64,000 bases of DNA from NCBI GenBank assembly GCA_963816685.1, contig CAWFMB010000027.1, forward strand, positions 1-64,000, in the 5' to 3' direction. The position numbers and the translations under genes were made by a program. The notes under the pieces are model-generated. The model worked only from the letters and a program-made list of their open reading frames with translations. It had not been told where the DNA came from and did not search any database. This document shows, one piece after another, positions 15,655-23,398 of the stretch; the stretch's first letter is position 1, and each line of letters opens with the position of its first letter. This DNA is from CAVYUC01 sp963816685 (GTDB lineage Bacteria > Bacteroidota > Bacteroidia > Bacteroidales > Prolixibacteraceae).

Positions 15655-18600
15655 TTAAAATGTAAATGATAAACCAAAAGTGTAGGATTGGTTTGTTGGA
15701 TTTGCACCAAACTCACCAAATTTTGCCGAAATATCATTTCCAAACGTTGTTGTTTCCGGATCGATGTATTGGTTTTCAGCCGGTGTCCACAACAAAATAT
15801 TGTTGGCTACAAACGAAACAGCAACATTGTTCATTCCAATACGATTTGCAACTCCTTTGGGCAAATCGTAAGAAAGCACCACTTCTCTCAGTTTCAGATA
15901 AGAACGGTCGATGAAAAACGCATCGGTTTGCTGAAAACCACCTGCACTGTAAAATGTATGCAGGTTAGTTGAAGCCACCGGAATTGTGTTTTCCACATAT
16001 TCATCACCAACCTGTATCACTGAATTGGGTACAATAAACGGCTGGCGGTTATTATATACTGTTTCAGGGCCACTACCCGTCCAGTGCATATAATCTTTCT
16101 GGTATGAATAAATGTAACCTCCGTAACGCAAATCCAATGTTCCGCTTAAAGTAAGATTCTTGTAAGCGAAACTGTTTGTAAAACCTGCCCTGAATTTCTC
16201 ATTTATACTTTTGTCTTTTAAAACAACTTCATCAGGAGTTGCAACTGGCATTCCATTTCCGTCAACAACGATGTGTTCCACACCATCAATTTCAACAGTT
16301 TGCGTCACCTGGGTTTTAAATAAACCCATTTCTTCGCCTTCAATGGCAACAATACTTGCACCTCCGAAGCCACCAAGATTTATTTCGCCTTCGGTTAAAC
16401 TTTTAACAAGGTTATTGTTTTTTGAAAAGTTAACGCTCATATTCCAGGCAAAATTCCGTGTTCTTACCGGTGAGCCAAAAAGCAATACTTCGATACCCTG
16501 GTTTTGCACATCGCCAATATTACTTACAATCGATGTATAACCTGAAGATGGATCAAGTGGCTGAAGGCTTATTAAACCTTCTGTTAACTTATTATAATAC
16601 GAAATGTCGAAACCAAGTCTGTTGGCAAACATGTTCATTTCGAGTCCAAGTTCGAATTCCTTTGTAATTTCGGGAGCCAGATTCGGACTTCCCAACTGGT
16701 TGCTAATCATCCAGGAGTTGGTTCCGTCAAGAGGAAAAACAAGGTTGTCCACTTCCGGATAACCGGGATTTGTAACATATCCTTTTTCATAAACCGGATA
16801 AACAACATACGGACCTGCATCGTTACCTGTCCAACCGTAGGCAGCACGAACTTTTAACAAATCAAAGTCTGACATATCGAGTCCTCTTTCTTCAAGAAAA
16901 TCTGAAACAAGAAAACTTGCAGTTACGCCCGGATAAAAATAGCTGTTGTTATCTTCGGGCAAAGTAGAAGACCAGTCATTACGTGCAGTTACAGTAAAAA
17001 ACAGGTAATTGTTGTAATCAAGCTGAACGTTTGCATATGCACCATAAAGCCTTCTTTTTTCATAATACTGTGTAGCAATTGCATCGGCAGTACCATTCTG
17101 CAGGTTGTAATATCCCGGAACATCAAGAGCAGTAACAGCGCCACTTACTCTTGTATAACCTCTTTCGTTGATGTTGGTACCCACAAGTGCTGTCAGATTC
17201 AAACTTTCAGATAAATCTTCATTGTAGTTGAAAAAAGCATCGTGGTTGGTTTCGTACCGTGTTCTTTTATTTACATTATAATTACCGGGCTGGTTCTTCT
17301 GGGCATTATAACTTGGCGCTTCTACAGGAATATCAATTTTAGCCTGCCAGCTTTCGGTATTAGTATTTTCAAGGTCTCCTCCAAAACGGTAGGTAAAAAT
17401 AAGAGCATCGGTAATTTCCAAATCAGCCTGCACTTTTCCGTACAGTTTGTGCCTGATTTGCTCTGAACCATTTTCAAACAACGAAAAGTATGGGTTGACT
17501 CCGTAAGGAGTGTAATAATTATTCAGATTATAAAATTTATTGTGATAGTCTTTCATATCAACAATTGAATAATCCTCGGCAATTTCCCATAGGCTTCTGA
17601 ACACTGAACTTCCCTGTCCGGAAGGAACACCTTTCGTGTTTTCGTTACTGTAGTTTACCGAAGAACTCAATGTCAGTCCTTTCCATTTCTGACTTCCTTT
17701 TGTTGAAAGTGTAGTTCTTTTATAGGTATCTGTTGCATCAGGCAAAACACCATCGGTATTATTGTGAGAGAATGACATAAAATACTGGGTATTTTCATCG
17801 CCACCTGAAGCTGACACAGAATTTTTATGACTGATACCGTAATCGTAAAAATCACGTACCCTTGATTCAACAAATGCATAAGGTTTTATCAGCTGGCTGT
17901 TATCCACGATATTACCCCAAACGCGCTCGCTCCCGTCATATGCAGGTCCCCAGTTTCCGTTTTCATCGAGTGCATGCAATCCGCTCCAGCCTTGTCCAAA
18001 CATATCCTGACGGGTTGGAATACGTCCAACATTCAGCACTGAAATTGAACCATCATAACTGATCTGGAGTTTATCTCCTGTATTTCTTCCGGATTTTGTT
18101 TTAATCAGGATGACTCCATTTGCTGCCCTCGAACCGTATAAAGCGGTTGCAGCAGCACCTTTCAGAATCGTCATAGTTTCGATATCATCCGGGTTAACAG
18201 CATTTAATCCTGAACCAAAGTCAACATTATTATTTAATGCGCTACCGGTAGTTACCTGTGAATTTGTAATCGGAATTCCATCAACTACGTAAAGTGGCTG
18301 GTTGCTTCCAAAAGAAGAAGCCCCGCGGATAATCACATTTTGTGTCGCTCCCGGCCCAGGGGCACTTGAGATGTCAATACCTGCGACCTTTCCCTGCAAA
18401 GCATTCATTGGGTTAACAACCTGTGCTTCTGAAATTTCTTCTGCTCCTATAGAAGTTGAAGCATAACCCAGTGATTTTTTCTCCCTGGATATACCTAAAG
18501 CTGTTACAACAACTTCATCAACCCCTATTACATTCGGATCCATTTCTGCATCGACAACCGTGCCGGTTATCGGCTTTTCAACTGTCTTCATCCCAACAAA

Positions 18601-18825
18601 GGAAAATACGATTGTTTGGGCATCATTAGGAACTTCCAGACGGTATTCCCCGTCCACGCTGGTTATTGTACCAATTGTTGTTCCTTTTACAGATACCGAA
18701 ACTCCAGGAATTGGAGTGCCATCTTCCGAAGCTACAACCGTACCGGTTATAATCCTGGTTTGTGCGCTGGCAATCATATTTCCCATGAAAAGGAGAATCG
18801 CCAATAAAAGTGCAATCTTTTTCAT
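15655..18825 (-). CDS. SusC/RagA-family TonB-linked outer membrane protein
   Basis: A 1056-residue outer membrane transporter. In order: a signal peptide (to about 22, ASAQ); a carboxypeptidase regulatory-like domain (about 25-105, ITGTVVASEDGTPIPGVSVS); the SusC-specific plug (about 105-240, VDEVVVTALGISREKKSLGY ... YVVDGIPI, ALYGSRAANGVILIKTK); and a 22-strand barrel ending in the C-terminal Phe (YTFGLSFTF). It imports an oligomer captured by SusD using TonB energy. Its leader carries a conserved hairpin shared with the second SusC in this window. The N-terminal coding DNA and protein are very similar to that paralogue (MKKIALLLAILLFMGN against MKKIALFLSILLFMGN). Confidence 0.95.
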   Translation of the reverse strand: MKKIALLLAILLFMGNMIASAQTRIITGTVVASEDGTPIPGVSVSVKGTTIGTITSVDGEYRLEVPNDAQTIVFSFVGMKTVEKPITGTVVDAEMDPNVIGVDEVVVTALGISREKKSLGYASTSIGAEEISEAQVVNPMNALQGKVAGIDISSAPGPGATQNVIIRGASSFGSNQPLYVVDGIPITNSQVTTGSALNNNVDFGSGLNAVNPDDIETMTILKGAAATALYGSRAANGVILIKTKSGRNTGDKLQISYDGSISVLNVGRIPTRQDMFGQGWSGLHALDENGNWGPAYDGSERVWGNIVDNSQLIKPYAFVESRVRDFYDYGISHKNSVSASGGDENTQYFMSFSHNNTDGVLPDATDTYKRTTLSTKGSQKWKGLTLSSSVNYSNENTKGVPSGQGSSVFRSLWEIAEDYSIVDMKDYHNKFYNLNNYYTPYGVNPYFSLFENGSEQIRHKLYGKVQADLEITDALIFTYRFGGDLENTNTESWQAKIDIPVEAPSYNAQKNQPGNYNVNKRTRYETNHDAFFNYNEDLSESLNLTALVGTNINERGYTRVSGAVTALDVPGYYNLQNGTADAIATQYYEKRRLYGAYANVQLDYNNYLFFTVTARNDWSSTLPEDNNSYFYPGVTASFLVSDFLEERGLDMSDFDLLKVRAAYGWTGNDAGPYVVYPVYEKGYVTNPGYPEVDNLVFPLDGTNSWMISNQLGSPNLAPEITKEFELGLEMNMFANRLGFDISYYNKLTEGLISLQPLDPSSGYTSIVSNIGDVQNQGIEVLLFGSPVRTRNFAWNMSVNFSKNNNLVKSLTEGEINLGGFGGASIVAIEGEEMGLFKTQVTQTVEIDGVEHIVVDGNGMPVATPDEVVLKDKSINEKFRAGFTNSFAYKNLTLSGTLDLRYGGYIYSYQKDYMHWTGSGPETVYNNRQPFIVPNSVIQVGDEYVENTIPVASTNLHTFYSAGGFQQTDAFFIDRSYLKLREVVLSYDLPKGVANRIGMNNVAVSFVANNILLWTPAENQYIDPETTTFGNDISAKFGEFGANPTNQSYTFGLSFTF

Positions 18826-18896
18826 TGAAATAGTTTTAAAATATTTATTAATAAATCAGCTATAAAAAAAATAATATGTGTTTCCTTAAAAGGTGA

Positions 18897-18931
18897 AGTA
18901 ATCACGCTCCCCCAAGCGTTTAATGATTACT
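18897..18931 (-). ncRNA. Conserved structured 5' leader element of susC (copy 1)
   Basis: In the mRNA sense this reads AGTAATC, a 5-nt bulge (ATTAA), ACGCT, hexaloop TGGGGG, AGCGT, GATTACT. This gives a 7-bp and a 5-bp stem separated by a one-sided bulge. The same structure occurs at 26565-26599 before the other susC. Twenty-six bases are identical, and the one difference in the outer stem (A to G) keeps pairing as G-U. It lies in the leader between the predicted promoter and the start codon, about 70 bases upstream of the ATG. Function is unknown; attenuation, sRNA targeting or mRNA stability are options. Confidence 0.55.
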
Positions 18932-18952
18932 CACGGTAAAACAAATTTTCCT

Positions 18953-18982
18953 TAAATGTTAAAAATCATTAACGGAAGCAAA
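18953..18982 (-). promoter_or_regulatory. Predicted promoter of susC operon 1
   Basis: On the minus strand TTTG (18982-18979), an 18-base spacer and AACATTTA (18960-18953) resemble the Bacteroidota -33 TTTG and -7 TAnnTTTG boxes. The same arrangement with identical spacing occurs upstream of the second susC. Transcription would begin near 18945 and include the leader hairpin. Confidence 0.45.
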
Positions 18983-19281
18983 ATTAAAAAAAGTATTTCA
19001 TTATGAAAATACTTTATAATAATCTGTTGTATTTTATATTTTTTAACAACCTGCCTGGCCAAAAACAGATGTTAGTACCGAAATGAAATTAAACTCGAAT
19101 CATGCTGCATTGTGTTTTACCAATGTAGTTTAAACCTTTATCATCTTCAGGATTTTATTCCTCTGTCCGGCCAATATTAAATTTACGTTTAACATGGAAA
19201 AAATGAAAGTGGCAGATTTGATATCTGCATTAGCCTGATAAACGGGATAGATTGTTAGTGAGAGTCGTTATCAGACAGGAA

Positions 19282-19347
19282 CACCACCAGGTTATTTGCA
19301 ATTTACTGCACACCAAACAAAAGGCTGTATCACAAAGGCAGCCTTTA
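19282..19347 (-). repeat. Degenerate copy of an operon terminator segment (left flank of minisatellite)
   Basis: Bases 19282-19347 (CACCACCAGGTTATTTGC ... to the hairpin AAAGGCTG/CAGCCTTT at 19320-19346) align over about 66 bases with 20055-20122. It still forms a terminator-like hairpin on the minus strand followed by TTTTGTTT. The two copies flank the tandem repeat array, which suggests a duplication of the 3' end of the upstream operon. Confidence 0.6.
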
Positions 19348-19423
19348 TTAATGTATGCCACAGTCATATTCCATAATAGTTTACACAATCTAATTTACAC
19401 CCTCAGAAACACGGGCCGAAACA

Positions 19424-19971
19424 TGAATGCTGTCAGACTTCTATAAAAAGATTGCGAGCAAAAGGGTGAATGCTGTCAGACTTCTATAAAAAGATTGCGA
19501 GCGAAAGGGTGAATGCTGTCTCACTTCTATAAAAAGACTGCGAGCGAAAGGGTGAATGCTGTCAGACTTCTATAAAAAGATTGCGAGCGAAAGGGTGAAT
19601 GCTGTCAGACTTCTATAAAAAGATTGCGAGCGAAAGGGTGAATGCTGTCTCACTTCTATAAAAAGACTGCGGGCGAAAGGGTGAATGCTGTCAGACTTCT
19701 ATAAAAAGATTGCGAGCGAAAGGGTGAAAGCTGTCAGACTTCTATAAAAAGATTGCGAGCGAAAGGGTGAATGCTGTCATACTTCTATCAAAAGTCTGCG
19801 AGCGAAAGGGTGAATGCTGTCAGACTTCTATAAAAAGATTGCGAGCGAAAGGGTGAATGCTGTCAGACTTCTATAAAAAGACTGCGAGCGAAATGGTGAA
19901 TGCTGTCAGACTTCTATGAAAAGACTGCGGGCGAAAGGGTGAATGTTGTCTCACTTCTGATAAAAAACAGG
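19424..19971. repeat. 43-bp minisatellite, 12 full copies plus a partial copy
   Basis: Unit: TGAATGCTGTCAGACTTCTA followed by TAAAAAGATTGCGAGCGAAA and GGG. Copies begin every 43 bases from 19424 (19424, 19467, 19510 ... 19897); a 13th, broken copy starts at 19940. There are no unique spacers, so it is not a CRISPR array. Stops occur in every frame on both strands, so it is non-coding. Variants recur every third copy: copies 3 and 6 share CTCAC and GACT, copy 9 has CATAC/GTCT, and copy 12 has GACT and GGGC. This implies growth by 129-bp trimer duplication. The unit contains a near-palindrome CTTCTATAAAAAG. Confidence 0.95.
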
Positions 19972-20054
19972 GATCAGAAATAGGAATGTTGTTTCACTGG
20001 ACACTCTTGCTGTTGGCTAATGGCAGGCAGTTACAAACCCAAATAGTGGCCTTT

Positions 20055-20122
20055 CACCACCAGGTTGTTTACCATTTACTGCATACAATACAAAAAGGCC
20101 GTCTTTGCAGACAGCCTTTTTT
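20055..20122 (-). repeat. Intact copy of the terminator segment (right flank of minisatellite)
   Basis: CACCACCAGGTTGTTTACC and the following 48 bases match 19282-19347 with a few substitutions and one extra base. This copy is adjacent to the last gene of the second SusCD operon and contains that operon's terminator, so it is probably the original. Confidence 0.6.
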
Positions 20123-20130
20123 GTATTGTA
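20084..20130 (-). terminator. Strong rho-independent terminator of the second SusCD operon
   Basis: A long hairpin: TACAATACAAAAAGGC then GTCT pair with AGAC and GCCTTTTTTGTATTGTA, with loop TTGC and one mismatch. It lies about 40 bases after the stop of the last gene of the operon on the minus strand. Confidence 0.85.
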
Positions 20131-20171
20131 TTTGATAACCTTCCAGAATTAAAGGTTACCGGTTTAATTTA

Positions 20172-21035
20172 TTACTGAGGCAGCTCATGAGTTACAGTGT
20201 ACGAACTTCCTGATTTAACGATTTTAAGTAACCTGTAAACATCCATTTCCCATGCATCGAAATAATCTTTTGTATAGGTAGAAGTTTTGGCACTGTCAAA
20301 AACACCATCGAATTGCATAATTGAACCGTCAGGTTTTTGAACCTTTACTGTATAGTTTGCAGCATCACCTATTAATTCGTAAGGATCGATTCCGATTAAA
20401 TACACCCCGTCAGCATCACCATTTTCAACCATTGTTGAAATTTCAGGATTATCGGCTGTTGCAGCTGCAGACCATGCACCTTCGGCTTCAGAAATACCCA
20501 GCATATCGAAATCGCTGTGTCCTTCTGCAGGGTCTTCCCAACCAAACTGAACCACCAAACCCTCAGGGTTCTGACTTTCAATAGTTGCAGTAAACTTTGG
20601 ATATTCAGTATCAGGATGCAACACATAACGGTTTGCAACACCACCAAAGTTTCCTACTTCAAATTCTATAGTTTCAGGCTCTTCAATCATAGCATCGTTC
20701 TTGATGATAATTTTAACCTCGACACTTGTAGAATAAGGAGCCATAACAGCGCTAACAACTTCATAATCGTCTTCAGTTGCAGTTCCGCCAGTCTGACGGG
20801 CAGTGAAGGTCACCGACTCATCCATCATTTTATCGAGTGTCACATCAAAAACAATTACATCTTCGTTGTATTCGTTAACAACGCCCCCATCATAATTTGT
20901 TTTTTCAGTAATTGTAGCCAACGGCTTTAAGTTTGGATCTGCCACCGGGCTTACCTCTTGATCCTTGTCGCACGATATGGCCATTACCATTGTAAGAAGG
21001 ACAAGAGCTATTTTATAATTCAATAATCTTTTCAT
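20172..21035 (-). CDS. SusCD-associated lipoprotein with Calx-beta-like domain
   Basis: Start placed at the ATG at 21035 (MKRLLNYKIALVLL), giving 287 residues and a lipobox ending MAISC. Residues about 45-130 look like a Calx-beta domain (VTFTARQTGGTATEDDYEV ... IKNDAMIEEPETIEFEVG), an adhesion-type beta-sandwich. The C-terminal half (VVQFGWEDPAEGHSDFDML ...) resembles surface glycan-binding modules but is not assignable. It is the last gene of the four-gene operon and is probably an auxiliary substrate-binding protein. Confidence 0.65.
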   Translation of the reverse strand: MKRLLNYKIALVLLTMVMAISCDKDQEVSPVADPNLKPLATITEKTNYDGGVVNEYNEDVIVFDVTLDKMMDESVTFTARQTGGTATEDDYEVVSAVMAPYSTSVEVKIIIKNDAMIEEPETIEFEVGNFGGVANRYVLHPDTEYPKFTATIESQNPEGLVVQFGWEDPAEGHSDFDMLGISEAEGAWSAAATADNPEISTMVENGDADGVYLIGIDPYELIGDAANYTVKVQKPDGSIMQFDGVFDSAKTSTYTKDYFDAWEMDVYRLLKIVKSGSSYTVTHELPQ

Positions 21036-21063
21036 TTTAAAATAATTTAGCATTTATAAATAA

Positions 21064-21900
21064 CTATCGCCTGACATAGTCGACCACATACTGACGACAT
21101 CCTGTAGATACACAGATTGAGTATTCAACATGTAAAACACCGGTTTCTTTATTATAAGAACCTTTTGTCGTTCCTTCCACCCAGTTGGAATACGTATCCA
21201 CAAGGTTTTGTCCCGGAATTGTAATTACTTCACAAACATCGAAGAAAGTAAAACCGGGAGTGCCGCCCAAATCATCCTGAGTCCAGTGACCAACTTCTGA
21301 AGTGCGGTATTGTCCGACACCTGTTTCAGAAATAACATCTACAAATTCGCGGGTTGTCTGTGAACCGTCATAATTTGTCCAAACCATTGTAGCATCGTAT
21401 GTTCCGGCAAGTTCTGAATTACAAAGGTAATTCAGGTCGATAGTTAACTTCTTGCCATTTGCAATCACGTTATCTGCACCTGTTGCACTTACTGCTTTTA
21501 AAACCAGAACCGGTGACTCAGCCAAAGGAGCTTCAATACCTTCTGTTAAAAGTTTAATTGGCAATAATCCAAGCAAATTGTTATCTGCACTTAAGGTGAT
21601 GGTTTTGTTTGGTATTGTATAATGAACTCCTTCAATTGCTGTAGAAGACGCATCCGCTTCAACAGTAACAGTAACATCCTGCGACACATCGGATTTTGTG
21701 GGTCCTGCAACCTTCATCGGAATATTGAAATCATAGGTATCGCCATTTGCAATGCCTCCGATAGTCATTGAGTTTTCTTCGAATCCAGCTAAGTTTGGAC
21801 CATTACCCCAATCATCTGTCATTGCCCCATCATCCACAAGGCACGATGGAACTACAGCCAGTGATAAAATCAATAGTAAAAAATAATTTATCTTTTTCAT
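21064..21900 (-). CDS. SusCD-associated surface lipoprotein (DUF4843/DUF1735-like N-terminus)
   Basis: With the ATG at 21900 (MKKINYFLLLIL) it has 278 residues and the lipobox VVPSC. The N-terminal beta domain (about 40-165) carries the Calx-beta-like string found in SusCD accessory proteins (AIEGVHYTIPNKTITLSADNN). The second half (from about 170, AGTYDATMVWTNYDGSQ) is a different beta domain ending in a Cys-containing strand (SICVSTGCRQYVVDYVRR). It lies 14 bases after susD. Substrate unknown. Confidence 0.6.
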   Translation of the reverse strand: MKKINYFLLLILSLAVVPSCLVDDGAMTDDWGNGPNLAGFEENSMTIGGIANGDTYDFNIPMKVAGPTKSDVSQDVTVTVEADASSTAIEGVHYTIPNKTITLSADNNLLGLLPIKLLTEGIEAPLAESPVLVLKAVSATGADNVIANGKKLTIDLNYLCNSELAGTYDATMVWTNYDGSQTTREFVDVISETGVGQYRTSEVGHWTQDDLGGTPGFTFFDVCEVITIPGQNLVDTYSNWVEGTTKGSYNKETGVLHVEYSICVSTGCRQYVVDYVRR

Positions 21901-21914
21901 GGTTGTCATTTTTT

Positions 21915-23387
21915 TTAATTAGCCCAAAAAATCTTATTTGTAAACGGATCTGCCTGAGTCGGAACTTTAGCAGCATTTGCAGATAATTCGCTTGCCGGAT
22001 ACATTAATCTTACCGGTCGATCTGGTTTTGCTGATTTTCTTGAAACCGGAAGATTTGAAGGATAGCCGGTGCGGTTGTAGTCGAACCAGGATTGAATAGC
22101 TGTAACTCCATTCAATGCTATCCACTTCTGAGTAATAATTGCTTCAAGTTTATTATCAGATGCTCCCCAGTTAACGAGTTCTTTTGAAGTTTGTCCGTAA
22201 TAATTTTGAGCACTGTCAAGACCCAGGTAATAAAATGAAGCCTGGATACCTTCTTCGTAAAGTGTTTTTGCATCATCAGAAATTAATCCTTTTAATGCAG
22301 CTTCAGCCTGAAGAAATTTACATTCAGCCAACGAGAAAATATTTGCTCCCATATCAGGTCCTTTTAAGATGCCAGGGCCAATGTTTGAAACTTTTGAAGG
22401 TTCGTACTGGTCAACAACAGGATCATCGTATTTTTCCAATCCCTGCGGAACACCCAGATGACCGGTTTCGGGTTCTTCATAAATATAATTTACCCTTGGA
22501 TCATTATTTGCAATTAAATAATCAAGCACGTACTGTGTAGCACAGGTTGCCTTGTGGTTCATCGTCCAGGTTCCTGCTACATCCTGTCCGTATGCATTCC
22601 ACATCGGATTTTGTTTTCCTTCTTCCTGAACATAACCAGGTTGAATTAAAACATCGGAGGTAATAAAACCTGAACCTTCACTTGTTATTTTAGCCATTTC
22701 AGCATTAATGTACCCCTCACGTCCGGCCATATCCGACTGGCGAACCAATATTCTTAATTTTATTGTATTGGCAAATTTTTTCCATTGGGTCATATCGCCT
22801 TCAAACATAAAATCATCATCACCCGGTACTTCACCGTCTACTGCTCCGTCAATCATCATGATAGCTGAGTCCAGCTGAACCATTAGATCTTCATAAACAG
22901 TCTTTGCATCATCATATGAAGGTGCTGGGTTTTTACTTCTACCCAATGCTTCTGAATAAGGAATATCTCCATAAATATCAACAAGCATCTGGAAATGGTA
23001 AGCTTTCATGATCTTTTCAATTGCTTTGTAATTATCGTATTCACTTCCGAACTGGTCCAAAGCATTGTATTGCTTTAATGCGGAAGAATAAGCATAATCG
23101 AAAAGCTGATCGTAAAAGTTAGGAGTTACCAGGTACAGGAATTCTTCGGTGTACCATGAATAACCATCACTCTGACTCCAGTTATACATCATCATATTTC
23201 CGAAACAGTTTGTGTACCTGTCAGCCTGAATGTAATTTGCAGTATAGGTCTGAGCAACTGGTAAAATCAGATCAGGAGTTACAACCGTTGGATTATTTGG
23301 ATCGATGTTTACATCCAGATAATCTTTACATGATGCCGTAAAAAGAATTGCGGCAATCATCAATATATTTAAAATTCTATTCTTCAT
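21915..23387 (-). CDS. SusD/RagB-family nutrient-binding lipoprotein
   Basis: A 490-residue lipoprotein (lipobox LFTASC, then KDYLDVNIDPNNPT). SusD-like_2 hallmarks are VDIYGDIPYSEALG, the helix YEDLMVQLDSAI, and WKKFANTIKLRILVRQSD. It is the partner of the SusC 11 bases upstream. It resembles the other SusD in the window in layout, and the two operons look like diverged duplicates. Confidence 0.93.
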   Translation of the reverse strand: MKNRILNILMIAAILFTASCKDYLDVNIDPNNPTVVTPDLILPVAQTYTANYIQADRYTNCFGNMMMYNWSQSDGYSWYTEEFLYLVTPNFYDQLFDYAYSSALKQYNALDQFGSEYDNYKAIEKIMKAYHFQMLVDIYGDIPYSEALGRSKNPAPSYDDAKTVYEDLMVQLDSAIMMIDGAVDGEVPGDDDFMFEGDMTQWKKFANTIKLRILVRQSDMAGREGYINAEMAKITSEGSGFITSDVLIQPGYVQEEGKQNPMWNAYGQDVAGTWTMNHKATCATQYVLDYLIANNDPRVNYIYEEPETGHLGVPQGLEKYDDPVVDQYEPSKVSNIGPGILKGPDMGANIFSLAECKFLQAEAALKGLISDDAKTLYEEGIQASFYYLGLDSAQNYYGQTSKELVNWGASDNKLEAIITQKWIALNGVTAIQSWFDYNRTGYPSNLPVSRKSAKPDRPVRLMYPASELSANAAKVPTQADPFTNKIFWAN

Positions 23388-23398
23388 GATTTTTACAA

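Noticed and set aside
19252..19446. Short + strand open frame of 64 codons
   Set aside because: It runs from the duplicated terminator into the repeat array and has no protein-like composition.
19424..19971. CRISPR array
   Set aside because: Units are contiguous 43-bp tandem copies with no unique spacers, and no cas genes are present.
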